Source of the DNA: Isoperla grammatica
Lineage: Eukaryota; Arthropoda; Insecta; Plecoptera; Perlodidae
Reading direction: 5' to 3'
Assembly: GCA_945910005.1 (NCBI GenBank)
Contig: OX246747.1
Span: 4,326,670 to 4,390,669, forward strand
DNA length: 64,000 bases
Within the stretch, counting starts at the first letter, position 1; the number at the start of each line of letters is the position of its first letter. Shown one piece after another: positions 32,491-43,950 of the stretch. Under the pieces are notes generated by a model. It was given only the letters and a program-made list of their open reading frames with translations. It did no database searches and was not told the origin of the DNA. The translations under genes were made by a program, and so were the position numbers.

Positions 32491-34674
32491 GTGAGTGACG
32501 TACCTGTATATCAGTCAGTAGTGTCAATGGTAAATTTAACCGTCTGCTTTCCCGTTCCAACCTTTCCCATAATGTGCAAATAGTGCATCATTGCTTGGCC
32601 TTAGGGTCAACTTTTCAAATCGATAGTCCGATTTCAAATGTACATTGGTTAGTATATAATTCTATAAGGGGGTACTGCATATTCCTTAAATATTTTCTTG
32701 GTCATCGTGGTATTGGTACATTCAATAATAATAACAACGTTTGGTCATTTCTGACTTAGCAATGCTTTTAATAGTGCCAACATCGTACTTAGTGGAAGTA
32801 TACTATTGAAATGGCCCAACTTTAGAAATTAATAACACGATGTTAAATGATTGTTGAAAGTAAAAATATTCAAGTCTATGGTATTATACTGAAATGTGCA
32901 TAGTTTCTATTCTACATAATATACTTTTCCTTTTATCCATGCAACACTGAACTACAACTCTGCTTTGTAATATAATACTGCACCTGTATTGCTTGATGTT
33001 TTTATATTGTGAATTCTGTTTTAAATGTTTAACATGCACACTGCCGTAATTGTACTGTGCACTTAATATCTGCCTACATGCTTATTATGATCTGACGTAA
33101 TGTAGGCGTATGTAGGTGTATTGTTTTTGCGATGTATATATTTTTTATAGATATTTTCATCCCTGCATCAGTTGTGTTAAATCCATTACTTTGTAAGTCA
33201 TACTGGATTATAATAAACAAAACAAAAAACAATTCATCCTAAATTCCGAACATAGATAATTTTCTTGGGCACGGTATTTGTACCTAGATTAAAGAAGATT
33301 TCCCTGGCATTCTAATAGTACGTGTTTAGGCACATTCGTCAAAGTATGAGAGAGCTATTCTCATGCAAGTATGTGTCTAGAACATAAGACTGTATCGATA
33401 TCCATGACGTGGGAGTTGTCTCTACAAGTAATATGGTTCCGTGTATCCTCAGGAAAATAGCCAATAAGAATAACAAACTCTCTCCGTATACTGCTAGAGA
33501 AATAAATCCATTGTCGCCAGCCTACATAACATCGACAAGGAAACGAAAACAAGTACTGGAAGAATTAGAAACCAAAAGGCGGAAGATAAAGAGTATTTGG
33601 AAAAAAGACAGACGCAATAAAGTAACAACATAAACATTTTTTGAAGAAAGTAGAGAAGATATAACAGTATAGGGAAAGATTATAAGGCTATTTGGACACA
33701 CATTGGAAAATTTTAGATCCCACTGGAGAGTACAAAGTTTCTGCATTTACCGTTAATAATGAAGACCTATACACGTATATGGGAGTGTAAACTGAAAAAT
33801 ATGGAAACAAAGCTGTGTATCATTTGAAACGTTGGCATTCAAAAATCATAAGTGTATATAACAACTATAGAAACGAACTTATTAAAAATGTACATGTTTT
33901 AATTCTTTATAACGGTATGGAATTAATTTGCTTAACTACCTACCTACACAGGAATCATTTGTAGAATTCATTACAAATTACCTTACATTTTAGCAAAGTC
34001 GCACGACCGCATAGATAAAAAATTTAAAGTTTTACATGATGTATAGAAAAATATCCCTTTCACGCAAGAAGATGAGGGGGCAAATTAACAATACAACCAT
34101 GCAAGAAGTTAATGATCACATTAAATTTAGGGACTGTCATCGTTCCTAACTGGTAATTACTGGTACTAAAGAAGTTAAGTTAGTTAAACATAGGAAGATA
34201 CATCGTTATATATTACAGCTACAAAATATTATATGTTCTACTGTTTGAATTTTTGGTTGGAGAGAGAACCTGAAGAAATAGATTTCAGTTAAAGAATAAC
34301 CTTAAAACATACACCCAATCGAAACATGCATAGACATATTTTGTTTGTAATAAAAATAGTGCTTTTGTAATTCTTGTGTTTTTTTAATTCATGTTAATAA
34401 TAAAGAAACCTTGGTGGCGATACTTCGTAAATAACTATCTGTATCTTATGAAGCGGACATAAGTAAACTAAACACTATAATGCGATTGTAATTGTTATGT
34501 TATTTTGATAAATGTAAATAAAGAAACCTGAAATAAAATAATGTCGAGGCGATGGAGACCGGTGAGTGAAAAATAAAGTGTTGCCGTTTTAGGGTGGAGG
34601 GCAGGCGGAATTGGTTGACGGGCCTATGTGCCAGAAACATTAGGATGGCCCTGCAAACGGGCTGTTGTAACACA

Positions 34675-34675
<1 letters not shown>
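32491..34675 (+). repeat. B3-D2 intron (unit 2)
   Basis: The first ~310 bp match the introns after the other B exons. From about 32,800 to 34,675 the sequence is AT-rich. A 74-codon open frame at 33,409-33,633 has a Lys/Arg-rich end that I do not recognise. Sequences such as gtaaataaagaaacctg (34,515) look like LINE 3' tails. No further exon is supported. Confidence 0.55.
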
Positions 34676-34727
<52 letters not shown>

Positions 34728-34786
34728 ACGCACACGCACACGCACACGCACACGCACACGCACACGCACATGCACACACACACACC
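34676..34786 (+). repeat. (CA)n/(CGCA)n tract upstream of exon D2
   Basis: About 110 bp: CA repeat, then about twelve CGCACA-type units, then CA. It ends 42 nt before the D2 exon, the same spacing as the tract before D1. Alternating purine-pyrimidine sequence of this kind can adopt Z-DNA. Confidence 0.93.
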
Positions 34787-34828
34787 TTATAGACGAGCCC
34801 AAATCAGCAGTTAAATTGTATGTTTCAG

Positions 34829-35179
34829 ACGACTCCTTCAAATTATCCATTTCTTCGAGTCACGTGCGCATCAACAAGTTTCGGCAGCGGGTGGTCTTCA
34901 GATGTGACGTCAGAGTGCCCCTCGTTGGGTGTCAGTTTCACTTTATCTCCAACCTGCAATTCAACAACACCCTCCTAGACTTAAGTCAAGGCCCTAGAAC
35001 TGAGTCTGGCAGCACCCTTCTAGGTGTCAACGCTTACAACTACACGGGCCGTGGACTGGAAATGGGCGATTGTGGCATTCAGCTGGATGTGATGGGCTTT
35101 AAGCAGTGGTTTGTCGGATGTAGAGTTCGGGAACAAAACGGATCCTGGAGATATGCCGTCACTGACTTGGTCGCAAATG
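34829..35179 (+). CDS. Ig-like domain exon D2
   Basis: A 351-bp exon, phase 1-1, acceptor gtttcag before 34,829 and donor G|gtgagtata after 35,179. The four cysteines of D1 (26, 35, 82, 98) are kept, as are NYT and NGS sequons. Changes include Arg for Thr at 29, Leu for Gln in NLQFNN and Met for Phe in LDVMGF. The donor is a better consensus than in D1. Confidence 0.82.
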
Positions 35180-35637
35180 GTGAGTATAACAACTTTGCAT
35201 GGTTAAAATACATTTCTAAAATTCAAGTAAGTCGGTGGGGTCGTTCATACTAAAGCATTACTGCACGATTGAATTGTGCCTTCAATGGGGAAGCTTACTG
35301 CAAAGTTTGGCCACCACGCAGCGCTGCATTCCAGATTCTAGTTCGGTTACAAGTTGGCTTCTCAGTGCTATTTTTGTAACGACAGATGTACGGGCGACTA
35401 CGCGTAAGGATGTAACTTTAACTGTACAGGGATCGGATTGCGCCGGAACGCATCGGAACACTGTTCCGGTGCGTTTCACACGTAAGTGTTATTGTTTCGT
35501 CTCGTCAAAATATGCGAACTAGCGCTAACGAACCACACGTACTTGTTTAGAAGTGCTTTAGGTTTAGCGGTATGAGCCGATATGCAAAGCGTTACTACGA
35601 AATATACAGGCGGCATACTATACCCAGAGAGCTTTTT
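35180..35637 (+). repeat. D-downstream intron (unit 2)
   Basis: 35,335-35,637 matches 25,905-26,200. It stops at ctatacccagagagcttttt, where a composite retroposon begins. In unit 1 the homologous sequence continues with gttagtgtcaattaatt. Confidence 0.7.
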
Positions 35638-36984
35638 GATTATTTGGGCTTAACGTCTCATATTTTTGCAACGAGGCTAATCGAGACAATGAGTGGGTGA
35701 TATATGAAGATGAAATATGGGGCATCATTCCTTTGGTACTCATTGGGACACGGTGCCCATGAGTTGGGGCTGCCTATACCGGCCACTCAAGGCCATGAAA
35801 GGCTGGATGGTGTGGTTTGCCTGTGGGGGAAAGCGTGGGACCTGGGTGTACCCAGGTAGAGTTATTTAGAAGGGGGGTGGAGAGTGGGGGAGGTGGATTG
35901 CACCTGGTCGCAGTTCATATGGGTGGGGGGGGGGTGAGGGGGGGTGAAGCTAGGAGCTTTGGTTTGTGGGGCATGTTTCCTGGATGGGTTGCACGGTGTA
36001 CCAGGGGAGTACAGGACTTAAGAGGGATCACGTGGGTCCCCTCTGCCATGGGTGGTTAGGCCACCGCGTCCCGTCTTTTCTTGGCGGGGGGAGGGAGTTT
36101 TCCTTCAAAGAGTGGTGGCCGCTTCCTCTTGAGGTGGTCGGGGGGGATGGACGATGTTGTCCTGTAAGCTGCAATGGGGCGTCTGTACTTGTCGAGGGGG
36201 CTCGGGGTGTATGCCATCTGTTGGCGTATGGTCGGGTTTGCAAGTCGCGGGAGGCCGCGGTAGAAGTTGCGCGAGAGGTGGCAAAGGTGCTCGGCGACGG
36301 AGTCCATCCCATGGTCTTCACGGAGGATGTGGATCGGAGTTTCTCTAGGATAGTGCGAGATCATACGCAGCGCTTTATTTTGGAGGACCTCCAGCGGCTT
36401 CAAGTTTGTGAGAGAGACCCCGGACCAGACTGGGCACGCGTAGGAGATGGAGGGTCGGATCACCTGGCGATAGATCTTAAGGCGATCGTCGAGGGAGACA
36501 TGTGGTGATGAGAGTAGCGGTCTGAGGGAGGCTAGTTTCCCCGTCGCTCTTTGATGCACCTTAGATATGTGGTCGTTCCAGAGGAGTTTTTTTGTCCAGG
36601 ACGGCTCCGAGGCACTCGGCCGACGACGACCATTGAAGGTTGGTTCCAGCCAGGGTGAGATAGGGCAGGACGGGTGGCCGTTTCCTGGTGAAATAGACAA
36701 CTTTTGTTTTGGCAGGGTTGAGCGAAGTGCGCCATTTTGCGTACCAAGCTGCCATCGTATCTGTTTGGAGGAAAGGGGCAAGTAGGAGGGAGCGTGAGGA
36801 AAGGGGAAAGGGGAGGAAAGGGGATTGGGGTGTGGACTGCACTTCGTCGGACTTCTCCTCCTCAACCAGTCCGGCTTGGGTGGCCCTACCAGAAGCATAC
36901 GCTTCCGCCGGCATAGCTCTCGGGATCAACAAAGCACGCAAACCTGCCCACCACGATAAGGTAGCAGTCCCTGGGCAGGTTGAA
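35638..36984 (+). mobile_element. Composite retroposon (copy 4) containing a LINE fragment
   Basis: The head (gattatttgggcttaacgtc) runs to 35,733. The tail resumes at about 36,767 (gtttggaggaaaggggcaag) and ends gtccctgggcag at about 36,979. Between them lies a reversed LINE 3' fragment. Comparison with the uninterrupted copy at 41,841 (ggggctgtttggagg) fixes the inner junctions. The outer flanks do not form a target duplication: left flank is D-downstream intron, right flank is A-upstream intron. That suggests recombination at this element. Confidence 0.75.
35735..36766 (-). pseudogene. Jockey-type LINE ORF2 C-terminal fragment
   Basis: On the minus strand the frame reads WRTSLNPAKTKVVYFTRKR, then YLTLAGTNLQW, LGAVLDKK, LKIYRQVIRPSISYACPVW and LQNKALRMISHYPRETPI. 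This is the RT thumb and downstream region of Jockey-type elements (NP.KT....F.....L..LGV.LD..L......IY...IRP...YA.P.W). Palm motifs are missing and a frame change lies near 36,560-36,600. The end PPPAKKRR lies near 36,060. Confidence 0.75.
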
Positions 36985-37260
36985 ATGTGCCTCAAAAACG
37001 TATTTTTTCCTGGTTTATTGGAACAACACCTTATAACCCCGAGCTGAGAATATTACCATTAACCGATTTATAACTGCAGTGGTTCCCAACATGTTTTGAC
37101 TCAAGGCACCTTAAGCTTACATTCAGAGCTTGGTACAACTGGTTATACTTTTCCAAACGGTACATTCCTGCGTGGAAGACAAGAAAATGCAATAATATCG
37201 CTTCCCGTCTTCGAAAGTGTGGAATACATACAACTTGTTGTGTTGTTCTGTCGCCTGCAG
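36985..37260 (+). repeat. Duplicated intron upstream of exon A3
   Basis: Begins ttgaaatgtgcctcaaaaac, equal to 1,671 and 27,076, and runs uninterrupted to the acceptor tgttctgtcgcctgcag at 37,260. Confidence 0.72.
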
Positions 37261-37590
37261 ACTACCAGTTCAACAAAGTGGTGGAAGTGGAATCCAGGAC
37301 GCCGATCGTCCTACCTGGCCGCGACCTGAACCTCATGTGCAAAGGTCCCGAGTCCGCGAGCACCTGCATCATAGAATTGAATGATCTGCCTCGACTCAAC
37401 TGTTATGAAGATGCCCTATGTCCTCACTCGCGGCCTCCCCAGGTCTACGCTGGAAGGAGGGTACAGACGGGCGAGTGTGAGCTCAGACTTACCAACGTGT
37501 CGGAGCTAAATAATGGACCTGCCCTCTGTATCATGGAGGATGACCCCATCACCGTCAAGGGTGTTGGATTCATCAGCATTATTGTCGCTG
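37261..37590 (+). CDS. Ig-like domain exon A3
   Basis: A 330-bp exon, phase 1-1, donor G|gtgagtaag after 37,590. It encodes the six-cysteine form of the A domain and differs from A1 by only about two residues (LCIMEDDPI against LCHMEDDTI). The near-identity, together with the shared MITE in the next intron, shows that A1 and A3 come from a more recent duplication than either shares with A2, or have been homogenised by gene conversion. Confidence 0.82.
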
Positions 37591-38509
37591 GTGAGTAAGT
37601 CTACAGAGACCGCGTTAACTAGTGGTTATAGCTGGTTTGGGTCGGCCAGGAAGTAGCTGATTCCAACGTTCTTCGTTAGATTATATAATGACGTCTAAAG
37701 GAAGAACGTAAAGAGATAGTCAGGTGAAAAACTAAAAAACTATCATTTGAATATGTTAACCCTGAAATATGGAAAACATGACTAAGGTCCGGTATTATAA
37801 CGCCCGGCTAAACGTTAAGCACTAGGCTAACTTTTTTATCCTATGGAACCACGCTTAGGATTGGTGGTTGCCATGGAGAAAACAAGTAAGCGGTAGGCTA
37901 AATATTTAGCCGGGCGTTATAAAACCGGGCCTTAAAGATACCATACTTTAAAAGCAGGCGGTTTGAAATTAAAGAAAACGCGATTTTTTGACTTGGTGCT
38001 TCCAAGAAGCACAGTGCAACTTTTATTATGGTAATTTCCATTTGGAAAAAAATTTTGCCTTGAGATAGTAAAACCACCGATAAAATTGGGCACTTATCAA
38101 AAATCGATTGAGTTTAAATGAGCATCGTTTCTCTACTGATAACATAATTTCTAGAACGAAGATGTACTTCTACAAAATGCCCTGCAAAAAATTTGTTTGT
38201 GGCTTGATGTGTCGAAAAGTTGCAATCTGTTTTGAACGGCACTGTACGCAGTCGCCGAGTGTTGTGGCTTGTTTCGCATTACACAATGAATGCTCTGTCT
38301 ATCGGGAAGGCGCTAGTGAGCTCAGAACCGATATAAGGATATTAGGATATTGATTTATTTGGTGTTTAACAACATAATCAAATGTTTTGTAAATCATTAT
38401 ATATTGGTTCACCCGGAGAGAGGGGGGGGGGGTGTGTTATAGATAACAACCCCCCCCCCTCCTTCCCTCAGAGTCCACGAAACTCACTTTTATGATTTTC
38501 TTTATAAAT
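37591..38509 (+). repeat. Duplicated intron downstream of exon A3
   Basis: Homologous to 4647-6116, with the family-1 MITE at 37,786-37,932. A deletion after about 38,333 removes material present in units 1 and 2. Confidence 0.72.
37786..37932. mobile_element. PIF/Harbinger-type MITE, family 1 (copy 2)
   Basis: 147 bp, same ends and same insertion point as 4842-4987, with TAA at 37,783-37,785 and 37,933-37,935. It is shared by descent with unit 1. Confidence 0.85.
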
Positions 38510-38803
38510 AGCTTGTTTATTTTACTACATAACAATCGCATGTTATAATAACGGAGCTTGTTTATTTTACGACATAACAATAACCTGTAATAATAACAAA
38601 AATTGTTTATTTTACTACATAACAATAACCTGTTATAATAAAAGAGCTTGTTTATTTTACGACATAACAATAACCTGTAATAATAACAGAGCTTGTTTAT
38701 TTTACCACATAACAATAACCTGAAATAATAACAGAGCTTGTTTATTTTACTACATCACAATAACCTGTAATAATACCAGAGCTGATTATTTTACTACATA
38801 ACA
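38510..38803 (+). repeat. 45-bp minisatellite (unit 3), interrupted
   Basis: About six units; the last is broken by the transposon at 38,808 and continues as taacctgtaattcacaacca after 41,641. Confidence 0.82.
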
Positions 38804-38807
38804 ATAA

Positions 38808-41640
38808 TAGTGGGGCAGCTTAGCACTTTCATTGTGCACTTTTTGAGAAAAGCATGAAATTCACAGCATATGTAGCTAATTCCATAATGATCAAATTAAG
38901 ATGTGGAGGGAAGTCAGATTTGACCTCTGAGGATGGTAGGAGGTCAAATAAAAAATGGCCGCCACTCCATTAGGAATTTGACAAACACGCTGAAATAAGG
39001 TTAAAAATAGTGTAGAAGGACATTCAGGATGTCCCTTATAAAAAATATGGGTAAGGGAAAACAGATGTGACTTCTAGGAAGGTCGGAGGTCAAATCCAAG
39101 ATGGCCGCCACAAATTATTAATTGAATAACACGCTGAAATAAAGTTTCAAATAGTGTAGTAGGGCATCGAGGATGTCTTTTATAAATAATATGGGTATGG
39201 AGGGTAGTCAGATGTGACCTCTGAGTACGGTCGGAGGTCAAATCCAAGATGGCCGCCACAAGTTATTATTTGAATAACACGCTTAATTAAAGTTTCAAAT
39301 AGTGTAGTATACTAGTATGGCATCGAGGATGTCTTTTATAAATATAATGGGTATGAAATGAAGTCAGATTTTAACTCTGAGTACGGTCGGAGGTCAAATC
39401 CAAGATGGCCGCCACTAATTATTAATTGAATAACACGCTGAATTAAAGTTTCAAATAGTGTAGTATGGCATCGAGGATGTATTTTATAAATAATATGGGT
39501 ATATGGAGGGAAGTCAGATGTGACCTCTGAGTACGGTCGGAGGTCAAGTCCAAGATGGATGCCGCTTCATTAGTGATTTGATAAACAAGCTCAAATTATG
39601 CCTGAAATACCTGTTTTTCAAACTCTGTAGTGATCCTGACAATTTCTGGCCCTACTACCATCCAGCGTCTTAGTGCTCCTGGATTGTCTGTCAGTCCAAT
39701 GGCAATAGCCCCACCAGAACTTTTCACCAATGCGTTGTTCTGCTCATTGCACTGATCGAGTGCCATGGCAGAGAACTTGTTGCTAGTTTTGTGAACAACA
39801 TAATTACCAGACTCGATTTCTGCTAGGACAAGTGGGTGGTTCACAGCGAGAGTCATCATATCATGGATGTGTACGGCCAGTCATCTCGAGTAGTGTGTAT
39901 GATCTAAGGCAAAAAGCTAGGGCATAATCTGTGTCAGTAATTCCACATACAGAGGGAAGTTACCTTCGCGAAGTGAACTGATGTACCGCAGCAAGATAAG
40001 CTTTAATGACATAGTCTTTAGCCAATATTGAAAGTGTACACTGGCCTCTGCTCGTGTTTGGCACCACTCATCATACGGAGGGTGGGCTGGTTGCATGGCA
40101 TAAACAGTCATCCGTGTAAGCTTTGTGGAGAAGCGTATGGAGGCAGCGCTGTTACCTGGTGTGCATGACGGGTCTTGGTAATGTGATTGACATTTATACA
40201 GGAATCTGCTGTTCCCGCCAACTGGCAATGTCAGCTTGTACCGGGGTGTTCGTCCAGCCACTGTCTTTTAGCTAGTCGCCCAGTACTTATAATATTACCA
40301 TCTCTATTGGTAAACCACCAAACATGATGACAAAATGATCTTCTCCGTAAGTGGCTGGCCAAGTCCACTGGATTTCTTAAGCAAGAGCAAAAAGAGATTG
40401 GTCAGCAGCCAGGACTGGAATTTGACCTGGGTTCAAGTGTTTAACAGCTTTCTTGACGATGTCCATGGAGTGCCTTATCATTGCCACTGAGTGCGCGTTG
40501 TCTACAAAGAGAGGCAATAGTGCGTTGATTACTGGAGGGGGGACAGCAGATTGGTGCAAGACAGCGTGATAGGCAGACCACGATATCCAACCATCCATTG
40601 TTGACGTTTTAACAGCATTTTTTACGTTGTTGTGCCATGCTAACTCGTTTTCTGTTTCAACTGCAGAAAATACGAATTCACAAGGTCTAACTGGCCCTTG
40701 CACCACCGGCGCACTTAAATCCTTCTTCATGAGGGAAGCTGGTGGTACAATTGTCTAGCTAGATGGCAGACGTATCAGTGACTAGGAAGAATCACCATAT
40801 TATTTATAAAAGACATCATCAATGCCATTCTACACTGTTTGAAACAATATGACAGTGTGTTTATCAAATTACCAATTTAGAGGCGGCCATCTTGGATTTG
40901 ACCTTTTTCAGACGTCAAATCTGAATTCTCTGCATACCGATATTGTTTATAAAAAACACCCTCAAAACCATTCAACACTATTAAAAACTATATTTCAGCG
41001 TGTTTATCAAAATACGAATTAAGTGGCGGCCATCTTGGATTTGACCTCCCACCGTCCTTAGAGGTCACATCTGACTTCTCTTCATACACATGTTATTTAT
41101 AAAAGACATCCTCAAAACCATTCAACACTATTTGAAACTATATTCCAACGTGTTTATCAAATTACCAATTTAGTGGCGGCCATCTTGGATTTGACCTCCC
41201 ACCGTCCTCAGAGGTCACTTCTGACTTCTCTGCATACCCAAATTATTTATAAAAGACATCCTCAAAGCCATTTTACACTATTTGAAACTATATTCCAACG
41301 TGTTTATCAAATTACCAATTTAGTGGCGGCCATCTTGGATTTGACCTCCCACCGTCCTCAGAGATCGCTTCTGACTTCTCTGCATACCCAAGTTATTTAT
41401 AAAAGACATCCTTAAAGCCATTCTACACTATTTGTTACCTTATTTCAGTGTGTTTGTCAAATTCCTAAAGGAGTGGCGGCCATTTTTTATTTGACCTCCT
41501 ACCATCTTCAGAGGTCAAATCTGACTTCCCTCCACATCTGAATTTGATCATTAGGGTATTTGCTAACTATACTGTAAATTTCATGTTTTTCTCAAAAGGT
41601 GCACAATTCTATTCAAATGCTCAGCTAAGCGGCCCCACTA
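38808..41640. mobile_element. 2.8-kb DNA transposon with ~790-bp inverted repeats
   Basis: Ends TAGTGGGGCAGCTTAGC and, reversed, TAGTGGGGCCGCTTAGC. A 3-bp TAA duplication lies at 38,805-38,807 and 41,641-41,643 within the minisatellite, which gives a clean empty site. Each terminal inverted repeat is about 790 bp and is itself built of about five tandem ~150-bp units that each carry CCAAGATGGCCGCCA. The centre (39,596-40,735, minus strand) codes for a broken protein of a family with an EQNN motif. The TAA duplication is compatible with PIF/Harbinger, but the encoded protein does not look like HARBI1. Confidence 0.85.
39596..40735 (-). pseudogene. Transposon protein with ALDQCNEQNN motif, broken
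   Basis: Read on the minus strand, three segments follow one another. 40,730-40,377 has WSAYHAVLHQSAVPPPVINA, then SVAMIRHSMDIVKKAVKHL and PGQIPVLAADQSLFALA before a stop. Next, at 40,380-40,312, come EIQWTWPATYG and EDHFVIMFGGL. 40,261-39,917 has DEWCQTRAEASVHFQYW and SLREGNFPLYVELL. 39,859-39,596 has VVHKTSNKFSAMALDQCNEQ and TDNPGALRRWMVVGPEI. I remember this order from many 'uncharacterized' proteins of cnidarians and molluscs. The premature stops and frame changes make this copy inactive. The C-terminal Cys tail of the family may be the fragment at 306-527. Confidence 0.7.
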
Positions 41641-41840
41641 TAACCTGTAATTCACAACCACATCGTGGTAGCCCCTGACGAGGCCCTGAATACTTTATCT
41701 GAATGCCAAGGAGGCTCAACACGATAACATAATAACTCAAGTTAAAGACTAAAAGTTGAAACTTGAGAATTACGTTAGGCCGTTCACAAAATTAAAAAAG
41801 TTTTAGATATAAGAAGTCGTGAAGCCAGTTGATAGGTCTA
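41641..41840 (+). repeat. A-B intron, unit 3, between two insertions
   Basis: Matches 6,503-6,700 of unit 1 (cacaaccacatcgtagtaac, aatgccaaggaggctcaaca). No gene. Confidence 0.7.
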
Positions 41841-42138
41841 ATTGATTGATATTTGGGCTTAACGTCTCATATTTCTGCAACGAGGCTAATCGAGACAATG
41901 AGTGGGTGATAAATGAAGATGAAATATGGGGCTGTTTGGAGGAAAGGGGCAAGTAGGAGGGCACGTGATGAAAGGGAAAAGGGGAGGAAAGGGGAGTGGG
42001 GAGGATGTGGACTGCATTTCGTCTGACTTCTCCTCCTCGACCTGTCCGGCTAGGGTGGCCCTACCAGAAGCATACGCTTCCGCCGGCATAGCTCCAGAAA
42101 TCATCAAAGCGCACAAACCTGCCCACCACGATAAGGTA
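41841..42138 (+). mobile_element. Composite retroposon, type I (copy 5), 3' shortened
   Basis: Starts attgattgatatttgggc and stops at cacgataaggta, about 15 bp short of the usual end. Target duplication ttgata(g/t)gtcta at 41,829-41,840 and 42,139-42,150. Unit 1 shows the empty site near 6,692. Confidence 0.8.
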
Positions 42139-42911
42139 TTGATATGTCTAAAGATCGAAAGTCCTATACACGCATGTCTATAGTTTCCACTGTGGCGACA
42201 ACGGGCAACATGTTGTTATTTCTAGTATGCGGCATGTTGCCAGTGCGTCAAAATAGGTGTGGCATGCTACACGTGTTGCCCCATGTAGCATGCGCTACTT
42301 GTGGAGACTTGTAGCAAACCACAAACGTATTTACACCATGGCTTCAGTTGTCTGGCTGACTTTGACCGACGAGTATGTCTTGCAGACTATTGCAGCAGCA
42401 GCGTACATCGTTATTCACCATGGACGTAGGAGAAGACGTCCCCGATGGTGGAGGCGAGAATTATAATTGAGGTCAAATCAAGCACAGCATGATTTTTTGA
42501 CAAGTTGTTGGCTGACGACAAAGCACATTTTTTAAATTTAACGCGGTTGATCCAGTAAGATTTTGAATTTTTGCTGGTAAAGGTAATAATAAGGTACATA
42601 ATTGAAAAGGACGACTCCAACTTTCGTGAGGCAATACCAATCAGGGTCATGTAACGTGTACCATGGCAGGATCAATATGCTTGAAGTGAGAGTAAGTTGT
42701 AAAAAATATTTAAATTTTAAAAGCTAAATTAATGGCGGCAAGTGAACACTTAATTAACAGGAACCTTAATTAATTGTTCTAGTGTTGTTTAAATGATGTT
42801 AAATCAAAGATGTATTTTTGAGAAAAATGCAAGAATTAATATTATTATTATTACTATTATTATTATTATTAATTTTAGTATTATTATTATTAATTTTATC
42901 ATTATTATTAA

Positions 42912-42972
<61 letters not shown>

Positions 42973-43138
42973 ATTATTATTTTTATTATTATTATAATTA
43001 TTATTATTATTAGTTTTATTATAATTATAACTATTATTATTTTTTTTTTGTCAACCTCATTATTATCCTCGATGTAGTTGTTTTGTTTAATTTAATTACT
43101 TTTCAAGTATATCTACAGTGCAAGTTTATAGCAAAGAA

Positions 43139-43346
43139 TAAATAAATAAATAAATTCACGTTTAGAGTCTACCCACTCAGTAACTTAACTGATTTTCAGT
43201 GGAAGACATTAATTTAAAGTCACTAAACCAACACTGTAGGCTTCGAACACCATCGACGAGTGAGCGATAACCAATCAAAGATCGATATTTCATATACGAA
43301 ACTTATGAATCTGTGATTGGACAGTGCGGACACCCGCGGACAAATG
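43139..43346 (+). repeat. Unclassified interspersed repeat (copy 1)
   Basis: Direct match to 60,392-60,600: gtctacccactcagtaac, gagtgagcgataaccaatca, aagatcgatatttca. Origin unknown. Confidence 0.6.
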
Positions 43347-43399
43347 CCAAAATCAACAAGGCCAAAGCAGAACAACTTTGAATTTATTGAGTGGTTTTT

Positions 43400-43570
43400 G
43401 TTATTACGGCTCCAACGGCACACCGTTTACTTATTCCTATGCCAAGAAGTAATGTAATTGAATCCATATTAGTAGTTAAAAAACTTCTGCCTGAAGAGGG
43501 ATTTGAACCCGGGACCTTCTACAATGAAAGCAGGGTTGCTAACCACTGGACCAACGAGCAACCTAAGTCA
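43400..43570 (-). mobile_element. tRNA-derived SINE-like repeat (copy 2)
   Basis: On the minus strand: tggtccagtggttagcaacc (A-box region), then gaaggtcccgggttcaaatc (B box), then cttcttggcataggaataag. Cloverleaf pairing of the anticodon stem is imperfect, so it is a tRNA-like SINE head and not a tRNA gene. It matches 25,700-25,850. Confidence 0.62.
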
Positions 43571-43950
43571 GCATGCCTCTCCCCCCCCCCCCCATTAAAC
43601 CCCGGATAGCATCCCTTTTTACTTTTCTGTTTTTATAATCCTGGCGAGTTACATTCCATAATTCTGGAGCATTGTGATAATCTTCAATGAATTGTACAGT
43701 TTTTTCACTAGTCTACTCCATATTGCCCCACGGAAATTGTCGCATCTATCCACCCACTGCTGGATCCAGGCCGACACTGCCGCATGCGGCGTGATTGTGG
43801 GCCCGACAGGTCGCGACACGTCGCATGCAACACGGCCGCATGCTACATGACGCACCGTGTTAACTCAGTTGAAAACCGACTGCTGTGTGCGACAATGTCG
43901 CGTGTTGCATGTCGCCCAAATGTTGCCTCAGTGGAAACCAGGCTTTAGTG

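Larger units (their letters stand above)
42182..43950 (+). mobile_element. PIF/Harbinger element remnant (unit 3)
   Basis: Homologous to 29,214-31,430, with transposase N-terminal remains at 42,350-42,660 (more frameshifts than unit 2) and ATT-rich tracts at 42,840-43,050. It also carries two later insertions at 43,139-43,346 and 43,400-43,570. Right end ...cagtggaaaccaggctttag. Confidence 0.62.

Noticed and set aside
33409..33633. 74-codon basic ORF in the B3-D2 intron
   Set aside because: No recognisable domain and no counterpart in other units.
35800..36510. Plus-strand ORFs such as 35,966-36,508
   Set aside because: Opposite strand of the Jockey-type RT fragment, which carries the motifs on the minus strand.
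38808..41640. CACTA transposon (end reads CCCCACTA)
   Set aside because: CACTA would have to be at the 5' end of each terminus; here the termini start TAGTG, and the protein is not of CACTA type.
43490..43565. tRNA gene on the minus strand
   Set aside because: A and B boxes are visible, but the anticodon stem does not pair fully and the sequence recurs with a SINE body.
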